A DNA stretch of 5,294 bases from Rhodoferax sp. (GCA_026785765.1 JAJAZK010000586.1:1-5294), one strand, 5' to 3'. Positions 1 through 5,294 are shown, counted from the stretch's first letter. Notes: generated by a model from the sequence alone, not told the origin. Numbers and translations are program-made.

Positions 1-245
1 AAAGGATCGAGGTTGGCCGTGTTCGGATCGGGCATCAGCAACATGTCGGAGGCTTCAATGCCCTTCCAGCCGGCAATGGATGAACCGTCGAAGGCGTGGC
101 CGGCACTGAACTTATCCTCATCGAAATGCGACACAGGCACGGTCACGTGCTGCTCCTTGCCACGGGTGTCGGTGAAACGGAAATCAACAAACTTGACTTC
201 GTTTTCTTTCACCATCTTGATCACGTCTGCGACGGTCTTTGCCAT
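1..245 (-). CDS. glnA: Glutamine synthetase type I, N-terminal part (runs off the window)
   Basis: Glutamine synthetase makes glutamine from glutamate, ammonia and ATP in the cytoplasm and is the main entry point of ammonium into metabolism. The first 81 codons are present on the minus strand and the rest lies beyond base 1. The translation starts MAKTVADVIKMVKENEV and holds the GS beta-grasp region with the FDGSSIAGWKGI segment at about residues 52-63, followed by SDMLLMPDPNTANLDP. This closely follows the N-terminus of enteric-type GSI. The segment contains the conserved Asp of the DGSS loop (D53), which in GSI belongs to the active site at the subunit interface. The ATG is preceded by AGGAG at 252-256 with a 6-base gap, which fixes the start. 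The adenylylation site and most catalytic residues lie outside the window. A sigma-54 promoter and NtrC-type site upstream indicate nitrogen control. The family call is secure. Confidence 0.97.
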   Translation of the reverse strand, partial: MAKTVADVIKMVKENEVKFVDFRFTDTRGKEQHVTVPVSHFDEDKFSAGHAFDGSSIAGWKGIEASDMLLMPDPNTANLDP

Positions 246-293
246 CAAATACTCCTGTTGGGCGGTTATGGAAATGTGTACCGGGTATCAAAC

Positions 294-308
294 GCAGTTT
301 TTGTGCCA
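294..308 (-). promoter_or_regulatory. Sigma-54 (-24/-12) promoter of glnA
   Basis: Read on the minus strand the site is TGGCACAAAAACTGC. It has the -24 element TGGCAC and the -12 element CTGC, with exactly ten bases between the invariant GG and GC, as in the RpoN consensus (TGGCAC-N5-TTGC). Counting from the -12 GC puts the transcript start near base 282 and gives a leader of about 37 bases before the glnA ATG at 245. Sigma-54 promoters need an enhancer-binding activator, and a good NtrC-type dyad lies about 165 bases upstream. The one departure from consensus is C for T at the first base of the -12 element. Function is inferred from motif, spacing and the gene served. Confidence 0.85.
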
Positions 309-441
309 GCAGCGTTAACCGGGAGCAAACTGCAGAATTTTCAATTTTGCCTCGCGTTTCAACGCTCTCCACAGAGCGAGCCATTTTCTCCATGGCGAAA
401 ACAGCAAAGCCCCGCACCAAACACGCTCGCCAAGCATGAAA

Positions 442-456
442 GCACCAATTTGGTGC
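442..456. promoter_or_regulatory. NtrC (NRI) enhancer site, perfect dyad
   Basis: GCACCAATTTGGTGC is a 15-base dyad with perfect 6-base arms (GCACCA/TGGTGC) around a 3-base centre. This is the classical NtrC recognition sequence seen upstream of glnA in enteric bacteria. Its centre is near base 449, about 167 bases upstream of the predicted glnA start, a distance compatible with DNA looping to a sigma-54 promoter. It begins only 3 bases beyond the stop codon of the upstream molybdopterin-binding gene, in the downstream direction of that gene. The inference is that phosphorylated NtrC activates glnA from here when nitrogen is limiting. Confidence 0.85.
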
Positions 457-459
457 ATT

Positions 460-1296
460 TTAACCACGCACCAGTTCGGGGCCCAGCTTGGCGCCGTATC
501 CAGCCAGTCCGGACACGAGTGCCGCATAAGCTGCGTCAACCCCACTTGTGGCGCCCTTGACACCGAGCTCGATATGCCGCCCATACTCCGGGTGGTCCAC
601 ACTGGGAAGGCTGAACACCTTGATACCGGGAAACAGGCGTTCGATCTCCTCCATGAGCGGGGTCAGGGTTGCCTCCATGGCGCCGTACGCAATGACCGAC
701 TTTTCCACCCAGATGCGGCGGTGAAACAGGTGCGCGTAATGCGTGTCGAGGACCCACTCCACCATGGGCCAGGCCATCACCGGAAAGCCGGGAACGAAGT
801 GCACTTGCCCACAGCTGAAACCGGGAATCTTGTTGTAGGGGTTCGGAATGATGTGTGCGCCAACCGGAAACACTCCCATGTTGAGCCGGTGCAGGTTGTC
901 CGCGCGTTCCGGCTCAAAAGCGGTGCCCTGCTCTGCCGCCACGTCCTGCATGCGCTGCTGTATCAGTTCGCGGGCCTGGGGGTGCAACTCCAGCGGCACT
1001 TCCAGTGCGGCCGCCGCACACTGACGTGTATGGTCGTCGGGCGTGGCGCCGATGCCGCCGCAGGAGAACACGACGTCGCCGGACTGCAACGCACGCCGCA
1101 AGCTGGCAGTGATGCGTGGCGGAGAATCTCCAACATAGTCCGCATATTCGAGTTGCAGACCACGCGCCTGCAGGCGCTCGATCACTGCCGGCAAATGTTT
1201 GTCAGCGCGTTTGCCGGACATGATCTCATCACCGATGATGATCAGACCAAAGCTGGCGGCAGTTGCGCCAGGGAGGGTATTTTCAGGGTTTGGCAT
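460..1296 (-). CDS. Stand-alone molybdopterin-binding (CinA N-terminal/MoCF-type) domain protein
   Basis: The 278-residue product is a MoCF-biosynthesis/CinA-N type protein, often named competence/damage-inducible protein A-like or molybdopterin-binding protein. Its N-terminal half carries the fold's signature stretches: FGLIIIGDEIMSGKRADKH (about residues 16-34), YADYVGDSP (about 51-59), and the glycine-rich loop SCGGIGATPDDHTR (about 78-91), which in MoaB/MogA relatives forms the pterin-binding pocket. NPYNKIPGF and HFVPGFPVM (about 152-174) match the conserved middle of CinA proteins. The C-terminal NMN-deamidase domain of full-length CinA is absent, so deamidase activity should not be assumed. 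The start at 1296 is chosen because it lies just before the conserved domain and overlaps the upstream EI24 gene by 14 bases, suggesting translational coupling; no strong Shine-Dalgarno is visible. The stop (TAA) abuts the glnA NtrC site. The substrate is unknown. Confidence 0.9.
   Translation of the reverse strand: MPNPENTLPGATAASFGLIIIGDEIMSGKRADKHLPAVIERLQARGLQLEYADYVGDSPPRITASLRRALQSGDVVFSCGGIGATPDDHTRQCAAAALEVPLELHPQARELIQQRMQDVAAEQGTAFEPERADNLHRLNMGVFPVGAHIIPNPYNKIPGFSCGQVHFVPGFPVMAWPMVEWVLDTHYAHLFHRRIWVEKSVIAYGAMEATLTPLMEEIERLFPGIKVFSLPSVDHPEYGRHIELGVKGATSGVDAAYAALVSGLAGYGAKLGPELVRG
468..482. promoter_or_regulatory. Probable second, weaker NtrC site inside the upstream CDS
   Basis: GCACCAGTTCGGGGC keeps a perfect left half-site (GCACCA) and has 4 of 6 matches in the right half. 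Its centre is 26 bases from that of the perfect site. NtrC enhancers usually work as paired dimer sites that support oligomerisation, so a strong plus a weak site is a familiar pattern, although enteric glnA sites are about 32 bases apart. It lies entirely within the last codons of the molybdopterin-binding gene, so coding constraint alone could explain the partial match. Moderate to low confidence. Confidence 0.45.
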
Positions 1297-2149
1297 CGGG
1301 GAGAACGAGTAAGGGGGCCAATTCCGGGATGGCGCCGGGCACCGCCGTCGCTGCCAGTTCGGCGCGCAGGGACTGCAGCGCGCCCAAGCTGAAATGGGCA
1401 AACCACAAGGCCGAAAAGGCGAATACAAGGGTGTAGATCCATATTACAAGCGGCAGCAACATCACGAAACCGACCACAAAGGCCGCTCCAAAGGCCCACA
1501 CCAGATTCGGTGCGGCGCCCAGAAAACCGGCGAGTACACCGATGGCCAGCAAGGAGCCGCGGTGACGGCGGAAGATCTCGACGCGTTCCTCGCGGCTGGC
1601 GTGGTCCGCCAGGGCTTCATGCGCCATCAAGCGATAGGTCAGCCAGCCCCAGATCAGCGGCGGCAAAATCAGGATCAGTGGCGGAACCAGCCACAGCGGT
1701 ATCGACACCAGCAATGCCGCCACTGCCAGCAGCGTCGACCCGAGTGACCAGAACAGCACCGTCACCCAGGACGCGCCATGTTTGCGTTCGAGCTGCGGAA
1801 AGCGCCTTTGTGCCACCAGCGAAACAATGGCTGGCAACATGAACAGCGACACCACCAGCAGGCAAACGACAACGATCACCGGAGTGACCGCAACAATAAC
1901 CAGCAGCGGACCGAGGACGTTCTTGAGCGCCCCCGCACCCACACCGTTGAGCCAGGTCAGCATGGAGCTCATGATGGACGAGGACTCCAAACTCATCTGG
2001 ACCCAAGCGAGGGAGGGGTCCCAAAGCAGGTAAAAAAGACCCATTGCCAGCGCCACCATCAGAACCAGCGGCAACAACGAGAGCGCGATCACATGTGGCC
2101 GCAGACAATAGGCCGCCGCGCGCCAGAAGGAATCCAGAAACAGCCACAT
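1283..2149 (-). CDS. EI24 domain-containing (CysZ-like) inner-membrane protein
   Basis: The 288-residue product is strongly hydrophobic, with about six membrane segments (roughly residues 20-42, 78-112, 128-150, 151-172, 200-220 and 222-250) and a short soluble tail. The layout and the motif TYRLMAHEALADHASREE (about 171-188) match the EI24 family (PF07264), which includes the sulfate transporter CysZ. Proteobacterial members like this one mostly have no demonstrated substrate, and I see no cys genes nearby. I chose the ATG at 2149, giving MWLFLDSFWRAAAYCLRP, because relatives characteristically begin at this segment. An in-frame ATG at 2194 would add 15 polar residues; it has an AGGT about 11 bases upstream and overlaps the divergent hydrolase start, so it remains possible. 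The stop overlaps the following molybdopterin-binding gene by 14 bases, so the two are very likely one transcript. Family confident, role unknown. Confidence 0.9.
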   Translation of the reverse strand: MWLFLDSFWRAAAYCLRPHVIALSLLPLVLMVALAMGLFYLLWDPSLAWVQMSLESSSIMSSMLTWLNGVGAGALKNVLGPLLVIVAVTPVIVVVCLLVVSLFMLPAIVSLVAQRRFPQLERKHGASWVTVLFWSLGSTLLAVAALLVSIPLWLVPPLILILPPLIWGWLTYRLMAHEALADHASREERVEIFRRHRGSLLAIGVLAGFLGAAPNLVWAFGAAFVVGFVMLLPLVIWIYTLVFAFSALWFAHFSLGALQSLRAELAATAVPGAIPELAPLLVLPDAKP

Positions 2150-2192
2150 ACCCCAAGCATAACGGCACGCGCCATCCGCTACGATCCGTCGC

Positions 2193-2999
2193 ATGCAACG
2201 AATTGACCTGGGCGCGTGCCGGCTGGAGGTGCGGCAACTGGCCGCGCCCGCGGGCGCGCCGGACCGGGCGCCGTTGGTGTTCCTGCACGAGGGGCTCGGA
2301 TCGGTCGCGATGTGGCGCGACTGGCCCGCGCAGGTGTGCGCCGCCAGCGGCCGCGGCGGTTGGATATATTCGCGGCGCGGTTATGGCGCGTCCGACCCGG
2401 TGCCCAAGGTCCGGGAAGAATCCCGCGTCGTCGACGGTGTGCGCCAGGGGCGCCTGTTGCCGGACTACCTGCACCACGAAGCCTTCGAAGTGTTGCCCGC
2501 GCTGCTGGCCCGCCTGGGCATTGGCCGGGCGCCGGTGTTGCTGGGCCACTCCGACGGGGGCAGCATCGCCCTGCTCCACGCCAGCCGTTACCCGGTCGCC
2601 GCCTGCATCGTGATGGCGCCGCACGTCGTGGTTGAAGAGGTGTCACTGGCGGCCATCACCAAAGCCCGCACGGCTTTCGAATCCGGCGACTTGCGACGCA
2701 ACCTGGCGCGGTTCCACTCCGATGTGGACTGCGCGTTCTGGCAATGGAACGACGCCTGGCTCAACCCGGCATTTCGCGGCTTCGACATCCGGCCCGATTG
2801 CCAACATATCACGGCACCGCTGCTGGCGATTCAAGGCTTGGACGACCCCTACGGAAGCATGCGCCAGATCGACGAAATTTGCCCCGGCAAAGGCGCGGTA
2901 ATACGGCACCGGCTGCTGCAGTGCGGCCACTCGCCGCACCGCGACCAGACGGCAGCAACCACCAGCTTGGTGACCGGGTTCCTGCAATCAGTCGGCTGA
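2193..2999 (+). CDS. Alpha/beta-hydrolase fold protein
   Basis: The 268-residue cytoplasmic protein has no signal peptide and shows a complete alpha/beta-hydrolase layout. The oxyanion-hole strand turn LVFLHEGLGSVAMW is at about 28-41, and YSRRGYGASDP at about 59-69. The nucleophile elbow GHSDGGS at 118-124 places the catalytic serine at S120. The acid is probably D218 in QGLDDPYG, and the histidine is H246 in CGHSPHRDQ. The family covers esterases, lipases, C-C hydrolases and lactonases; the sequence does not show which substrate is used. The cap region (about 145-200) is short and rich in Trp/Phe. The ATG at 2193 is the first usable start and lies 43 bases from the divergent EI24 start; no clear Shine-Dalgarno precedes it. 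The 3' end overlaps convergent rsuA by 12 bases. An esterase-like hydrolase is the safest call. Confidence 0.9.
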   Translation: MQRIDLGACRLEVRQLAAPAGAPDRAPLVFLHEGLGSVAMWRDWPAQVCAASGRGGWIYSRRGYGASDPVPKVREESRVVDGVRQGRLLPDYLHHEAFEVLPALLARLGIGRAPVLLGHSDGGSIALLHASRYPVAACIVMAPHVVVEEVSLAAITKARTAFESGDLRRNLARFHSDVDCAFWQWNDAWLNPAFRGFDIRPDCQHITAPLLAIQGLDDPYGSMRQIDEICPGKGAVIRHRLLQCGHSPHRDQTAATTSLVTGFLQSVG

Positions 3000-3761
3000 C
3001 ACGGGCGACGCCTGCAGCTGCGCCAGCTCCGTCGCAACCAGCCAGCGCCACTGGCCCGGCAGCAAGTCCGCTGGCAGCTCCAGCGCGCCAATGCGGGAAC
3101 GGTGCAAGGCGTCCACCCGGTTGCCGACCGCCGCCAACATGCGTTTGACCTGGTGGTACTTGCCCTCGGTCAGCGTTAGCTGCAAATGCAAACCCGCGCC
3201 GTCCGCGTCGACCAACCAGCAGGCGGCCGCACGCACCGGTTTCGGGTCGTCGTCCAGCACGACACCCTCGCGCAGACGCTGCAGCTGCTTGTCGTCGAGC
3301 GGATGCTTGACGGTGACCTCATACACCTTGGGCAGATGAGTTTTCGGCGAACTCATACGGTGGATGAATTTGCCGTCGTCGCTGAGCAACAACAAGCCAG
3401 TCGTGTCCTGGTCCAGCCGCCCCACCGCCTGCACGCCCTGAATTGCGCTCTTGTGCGGGCGCATCCGCAACGGTGAGGGCAACAGGGTGTAGATGCTGGG
3501 GTAGGTCGACGGCTTTTGTGAACACTCGGTGCGCGCCGGCTTGTGCAACATCAGATAGGCCATCGCATGGTACGGCCAGTCGACACCCTGTACGCGGATG
3601 CGCAGCCCGGTTGGCGCGAACTCGGCCGCCGGATCGGCGCAGGCGACGGGCACTCTCGCGTCCAGCGTTGCATATACCTGTACCAGGCCTTGCTGCACCA
3701 GGCCAGCGCAGACCCGCCGGGTACCGAATCCCTGGGAGAAGAGCACGTCCTGCAGTTGCAT
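2988..3761 (-). CDS. rsuA: 16S rRNA pseudouridine(516) synthase
   Basis: RsuA converts uridine 516 of 16S rRNA (E. coli numbering) to pseudouridine during 30S assembly. The 257-residue product has a short S4-type RNA-binding region at about residues 1-48, then the catalytic domain of the RsuA/RluB/E/F family. This starts at YLMLHKPA (about 69-76) and carries AVGRLDQDTTGLLLLSDDG (112-130), with the catalytic aspartate at D117. The late motifs TEGKYHQVKRMLAAVGNRV (198-216) and LHRSRIG (219-225) follow E. coli RsuA closely. The SDDGKF and SPKTHLPKVYEV segments also favour RsuA over RluB/E/F. The ATG at 3761 begins the S4 domain exactly, but no Shine-Dalgarno is obvious upstream, so the start is less sure than the family. 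The gene converges on the hydrolase (12-base overlap) and diverges from the EamA transporter across 99 bases. Confidence 0.92.
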   Translation of the reverse strand: MQLQDVLFSQGFGTRRVCAGLVQQGLVQVYATLDARVPVACADPAAEFAPTGLRIRVQGVDWPYHAMAYLMLHKPARTECSQKPSTYPSIYTLLPSPLRMRPHKSAIQGVQAVGRLDQDTTGLLLLSDDGKFIHRMSSPKTHLPKVYEVTVKHPLDDKQLQRLREGVVLDDDPKPVRAAACWLVDADGAGLHLQLTLTEGKYHQVKRMLAAVGNRVDALHRSRIGALELPADLLPGQWRWLVATELAQLQASPVSAD

Positions 3762-3800
3762 GGTGTTATTGTTTGAAGAGTCTGGGCATCCGCCCGCGCC

Positions 3801-3856
3801 GGGATTGTCGGTGATGCCGTCACTGCAAGCGGCAGTGCCGCGTCGGAGACAATCCC
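3801..3856. repeat. Long imperfect inverted repeat/hairpin over the transporter ribosome-binding site
   Basis: Three nested paired segments can be drawn. The outer stem is GGGATTGTC (3801-3809) with GACAATCCC (3848-3856), nine perfect pairs. The middle stem is GATGC (3813-3817) with GCGTC (3840-3844), five pairs including one G-U in RNA. The inner stem is CACTGC (3821-3826) with GCAGTG (3832-3837), six perfect pairs around AAGCG. Internal loops are only 3x3 and 3x2. The structure ends 4 bases before the GTG of the transporter gene and includes its only Shine-Dalgarno-like sequence, GGAG (3845-3848). It would therefore be expected to hide that site in RNA. It also lies in the leader region of divergent rsuA. 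No T-tract follows, so it does not look like a terminator. Its function is unknown; an operator dyad is an alternative. Confidence 0.65.
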
Positions 3857-3860
3857 CTCG

Positions 3861-4745
3861 GTGAACCTCAAATACTTCGCGCAGTTGATCGCCTTGTCTG
3901 CGTTGTGGGGAGCGTCGTTCCCGATGGTTCGCATCGCCAGCCCCTTGCTGGGTCCCGGTGTTCTGGCCACCACGCGCATGGCCATCGCCAGTCTGACGCT
4001 GGGCCTGATCATGGTCTGGATCGGTCAGCGTTGGCCGCGCGAACACTGGCGCGAACTGGCGCTGCTAGGCTTGCTGTCGATCGCCGCGCCGTTCCTGTGT
4101 TTTACCTGGGCTGCACTGCATCTGCCAGCGGGTTATGTGGCACTGTTCAACACCACGGCGGTGGTGTTTGGCACCGCCACGTCGGCCTGGCTCAAGGAAG
4201 ACACACTCACAAGCAGGAAGTTGCTCGGCGGCCTGATCGGGCTGACTGGAGTCGGCCTGGTCGTCGGGCTCGGTCCGGTCGAACCTACGCGCGAGGTCTT
4301 GCAGGGTGCGGCGGCTGCGATCCTGGGTGCATTCTTCTTCGGCTGTGCAACCCCCCTGATGAAACGTGCCACGCGTCGCATCGAGCCATTGGCGATTGCT
4401 GCACCCGCACATGCAATCGGCCTGCTGATCCTGTTGCCAGTGGGTGTCTGGACCTGGCCACAGGCGCACTTCACGCCGCTGGCAACCTTGATCGTATTCA
4501 TCCTGGGAGTTGTCACATCCGGCCTCGCCTTCTGGATGCACCTGCGCATCATGCGCCACATGACCCCCGTCGCCGCCATGAGCCCGATGTTCTTCATTCC
4601 CATCTTCGGCGTGACCTGGGGCCACCTGATCCTGGACGAGGCGCTCAGCCCGGGCATCTATCTGGGCGGAGCACTGGTGTTGCTGGGCGCGGCGCTGGTG
4701 ACAGGGTTCAACCCGTTCCGTGCTTCCGCCGTGATCCCGCCCTGA
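3861..4745 (+). CDS. EamA/DMT-superfamily membrane transporter
   Basis: The 294-residue product has the two-repeat EamA layout of drug/metabolite transporters (10 TMS type): about ten membrane segments, split near residues 137-147. The first repeat opens with LIALSALWGASFPMVRIASP (9-28), the characteristic WG.SF..K/R start. It ends with NTTAVVFGTATSAWLKED and GLIGLTGVGLVV. The second repeat ends with PMFFIPIFGVTWGHLILDE followed by GIYLGGALVLLGAALV, the usual closing pattern. Members export amino acids, metabolites or drugs in exchange for protons, but the substrate cannot be read from sequence. The start is GTG at 3861, because the hydrophobic N-terminus begins here. GGAG at 3845-3848 is a possible ribosome-binding site about 12 bases away, and it lies within a strong hairpin. 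There is no partner gene in the same direction within the window. Confidence 0.93.
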   Translation: MNLKYFAQLIALSALWGASFPMVRIASPLLGPGVLATTRMAIASLTLGLIMVWIGQRWPREHWRELALLGLLSIAAPFLCFTWAALHLPAGYVALFNTTAVVFGTATSAWLKEDTLTSRKLLGGLIGLTGVGLVVGLGPVEPTREVLQGAAAAILGAFFFGCATPLMKRATRRIEPLAIAAPAHAIGLLILLPVGVWTWPQAHFTPLATLIVFILGVVTSGLAFWMHLRIMRHMTPVAAMSPMFFIPIFGVTWGHLILDEALSPGIYLGGALVLLGAALVTGFNPFRASAVIPP

Positions 4746-5085
4746 GCGGGCGCCGACACAACTGCCAGTGCCGGTTGGCCAACGCAATCGACGCGTAGTC
4801 CGATTCGATCAAGCGCAACCACGCAACCATCGGTTCAGTCTGGCGTGCAGGCTCAACCCAATCGGCCAAGACGGCGCAGAGATGATCCAAAGCACTACAG
4901 TCTCCTCGCCCGCGACCTGGCCAAAAGCTGCTTTGGTCACGGGTAAACCCCCTTGATTCAGAGTCCTCTGAGGCGCCGGGCCAGACGGCAAGCTATGGGT
5001 AATCAGCCTTTCCTGCTTTCGGATCCTGCGAGTCCCGGTCGCCTCAAGAATCTGCGCGGCGTCGATACGACCCTGCAGTCTGCAA

Positions 5086-5127
5086 GGACTGGAGCGCCAG
5101 CAGAGAGCTGGCGGCGACTGCCAGTCC
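5086..5127. repeat. Nested two-stem hairpin
   Basis: An outer stem GGACTGG (5086-5092) with CCAGTCC (5121-5127) encloses an inner stem CGCCAGC (5095-5101) with GCTGGCG (5107-5113) around the loop AGAGA. Both stems are seven perfect pairs, separated by a 2x7 internal loop. No T-tract follows on either strand, so an intrinsic terminator is unlikely. It lies roughly 170 bases before the expected start of the gene announced by the ribosome-binding site at the window end, so a leader RNA element is possible. The unpaired 5116-5120 plus 5122-5126 can form a competing short stem (GACTG/CAGTC). Function unknown. Confidence 0.55.
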
Positions 5128-5286
5128 GACAGTGAAAACGATTCAAGTCGATATGAAAAAATTCCGCTTGGCACACACCCCCCTGGTCCACACAATGGGT
5201 TCAGCAAACAAGGGAAGTCATCGGCGTGTCACTTGGCGGGCTGATGTCCCGTTTGTGTCCATGACATGCCGCAAGCAACAACTCAA

Positions 5287-5292
5287 GAGGAG
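5287..5292 (+). promoter_or_regulatory. Ribosome-binding site of a gene starting just outside the window
   Basis: The window ends with CTCAAGAGGAGAA. GAGGAG is a strong Shine-Dalgarno match, and the normal 5-9 base spacing would place a plus-strand start codon within the next handful of bases beyond 5294. No ATG or GTG follows inside the window, so the product cannot be named. I see no clear sigma-70 or sigma-54 promoter in the preceding 150 bases. Confidence 0.6.
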
Positions 5293-5294
5293 AA

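Larger units (their letters stand above)
4746..5294. other. Non-coding region with no convincing gene
   Basis: No reading frame in these 550 bases gives a product I recognise. The longer open frames, including the minus-strand one across 4809-5207, are low-complexity mixtures rich in Arg, Pro, Ser and Cys without motifs, as expected from GC-rich non-coding DNA. A weak six-pair stem (4752-4757 with 4774-4779) follows the transporter stop but has no T-run, so it is not a good intrinsic terminator. The stretch also holds a hairpin at 4918-4939, a TCAGAG/CTCTGA dyad at 4958-4971 and a nested hairpin at 5086-5127. The right end becomes less GC-rich and finishes with a ribosome-binding site. I read the right part as the leader of the next gene; the left part may be degraded coding sequence. 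Confidence 0.5.

Noticed and set aside
326..367. Possible sigma-70 promoter for glnA (TTGAAA with AATTCT at 17 bases, minus strand)
   Set aside because: The -10 match is only about 3 of 6, which is expected by chance in this AT-richer stretch.
363..378. Perfect six-pair hairpin CGCTCT-CCAC-AGAGCG as a terminator for the molybdopterin-binding gene
   Set aside because: Read on the minus strand it is followed by TTGAAACG rather than a T-run, and an overlapping pairing (CTCGC/GCGAG, 351-380) competes with it.
406..421. Second sigma-54-like match on the minus strand (TGGTGC then TTGC)
   Set aside because: The invariant GG and GC are 11 bases apart instead of 10, and the -24 element departs from TGGCAC. 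The site at 294-308 fits better and has the right distance to glnA.
394..438. Tiny plus-strand ORF MAKTAKPRTKHARQA
   Set aside because: It is only 15 codons, has no ribosome-binding site, and lies inside the glnA control region; the basic composition is likely chance.
3762..4046. N-terminal extension of the rsuA reading frame
   Set aside because: The extra residues run antisense through the transporter gene and have shadow-like composition; the S4 domain begins at the ATG at 3761.
4761..5125. Repeated 9-mer ACTGCCAGT at 4761-4769 and 5117-5125 as flanks of an inserted element
   Set aside because: It is a short self-complementary word, similar words occur elsewhere in the window, and there is no transposase or longer terminal repeat between them.
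5169..5183. TGGCAC at 5169-5174 as a sigma-54 promoter for the downstream gene
   Set aside because: The expected -12 position reads CCCC with no GC dinucleotide at the right spacing.
4809..5207. 132-residue minus-strand ORF in the gene-free region
   Set aside because: It has no recognisable domain, a composition typical of non-coding GC-rich DNA and no good ribosome-binding site.

Overview
The window reads as a chromosomal housekeeping stretch of a GC-rich proteobacterium. It is most likely betaproteobacterial and Burkholderiales-like, judging from the protein families, the codon use and the RsuA-, EI24- and GlnA-type sequences. I cannot fix the genus. I see no insertion sequence, CRISPR array, tRNA, rRNA, phage gene or toxin-antitoxin pair.

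Layout. On the minus strand, three genes read leftwards: an EI24/CysZ-like multi-pass membrane protein (1283-2149), a stand-alone molybdopterin-binding (CinA N-terminal/MoCF) domain protein (460-1296) that overlaps it by 14 bases, and the first 81 codons of glnA, glutamine synthetase (1-245). Between the last two lies a classical nitrogen-control region. It has a perfect NtrC-type dyad (442-456) just past the stop codon of the upstream gene, a weaker second site inside that gene's 3' end (468-482), and a sigma-54 -24/-12 promoter (294-308). From 2193 an alpha/beta hydrolase runs on the plus strand, divergent from the EI24 gene. It ends in a 12-base tail-to-tail overlap with rsuA (minus strand, 2988-3761), the 16S rRNA pseudouridine-516 synthase. 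Divergent from rsuA is an EamA/DMT-family transporter with a GTG start (3861-4745).

The last 550 bases (4746-5294) hold no convincing gene. The final bases carry a strong Shine-Dalgarno sequence, so this is probably the upstream region of a plus-strand gene that begins just outside the window.

Working together: glnA is the nitrogen-assimilation gene and carries its own nitrogen-responsive promoter. The two genes upstream of it look like a small co-transcribed pair of uncertain physiological role. The hydrolase, rsuA and transporter show no obvious functional link.

I did not find an undescribed multi-gene system. The most unusual signals are regulatory. One is a long imperfect hairpin (3801-3856) that covers the ribosome-binding site of the transporter gene. 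Another is a nested two-stem hairpin (5086-5127) in the leader of the unseen downstream gene. The NtrC enhancer is also packed into the end of the neighbouring coding sequence.
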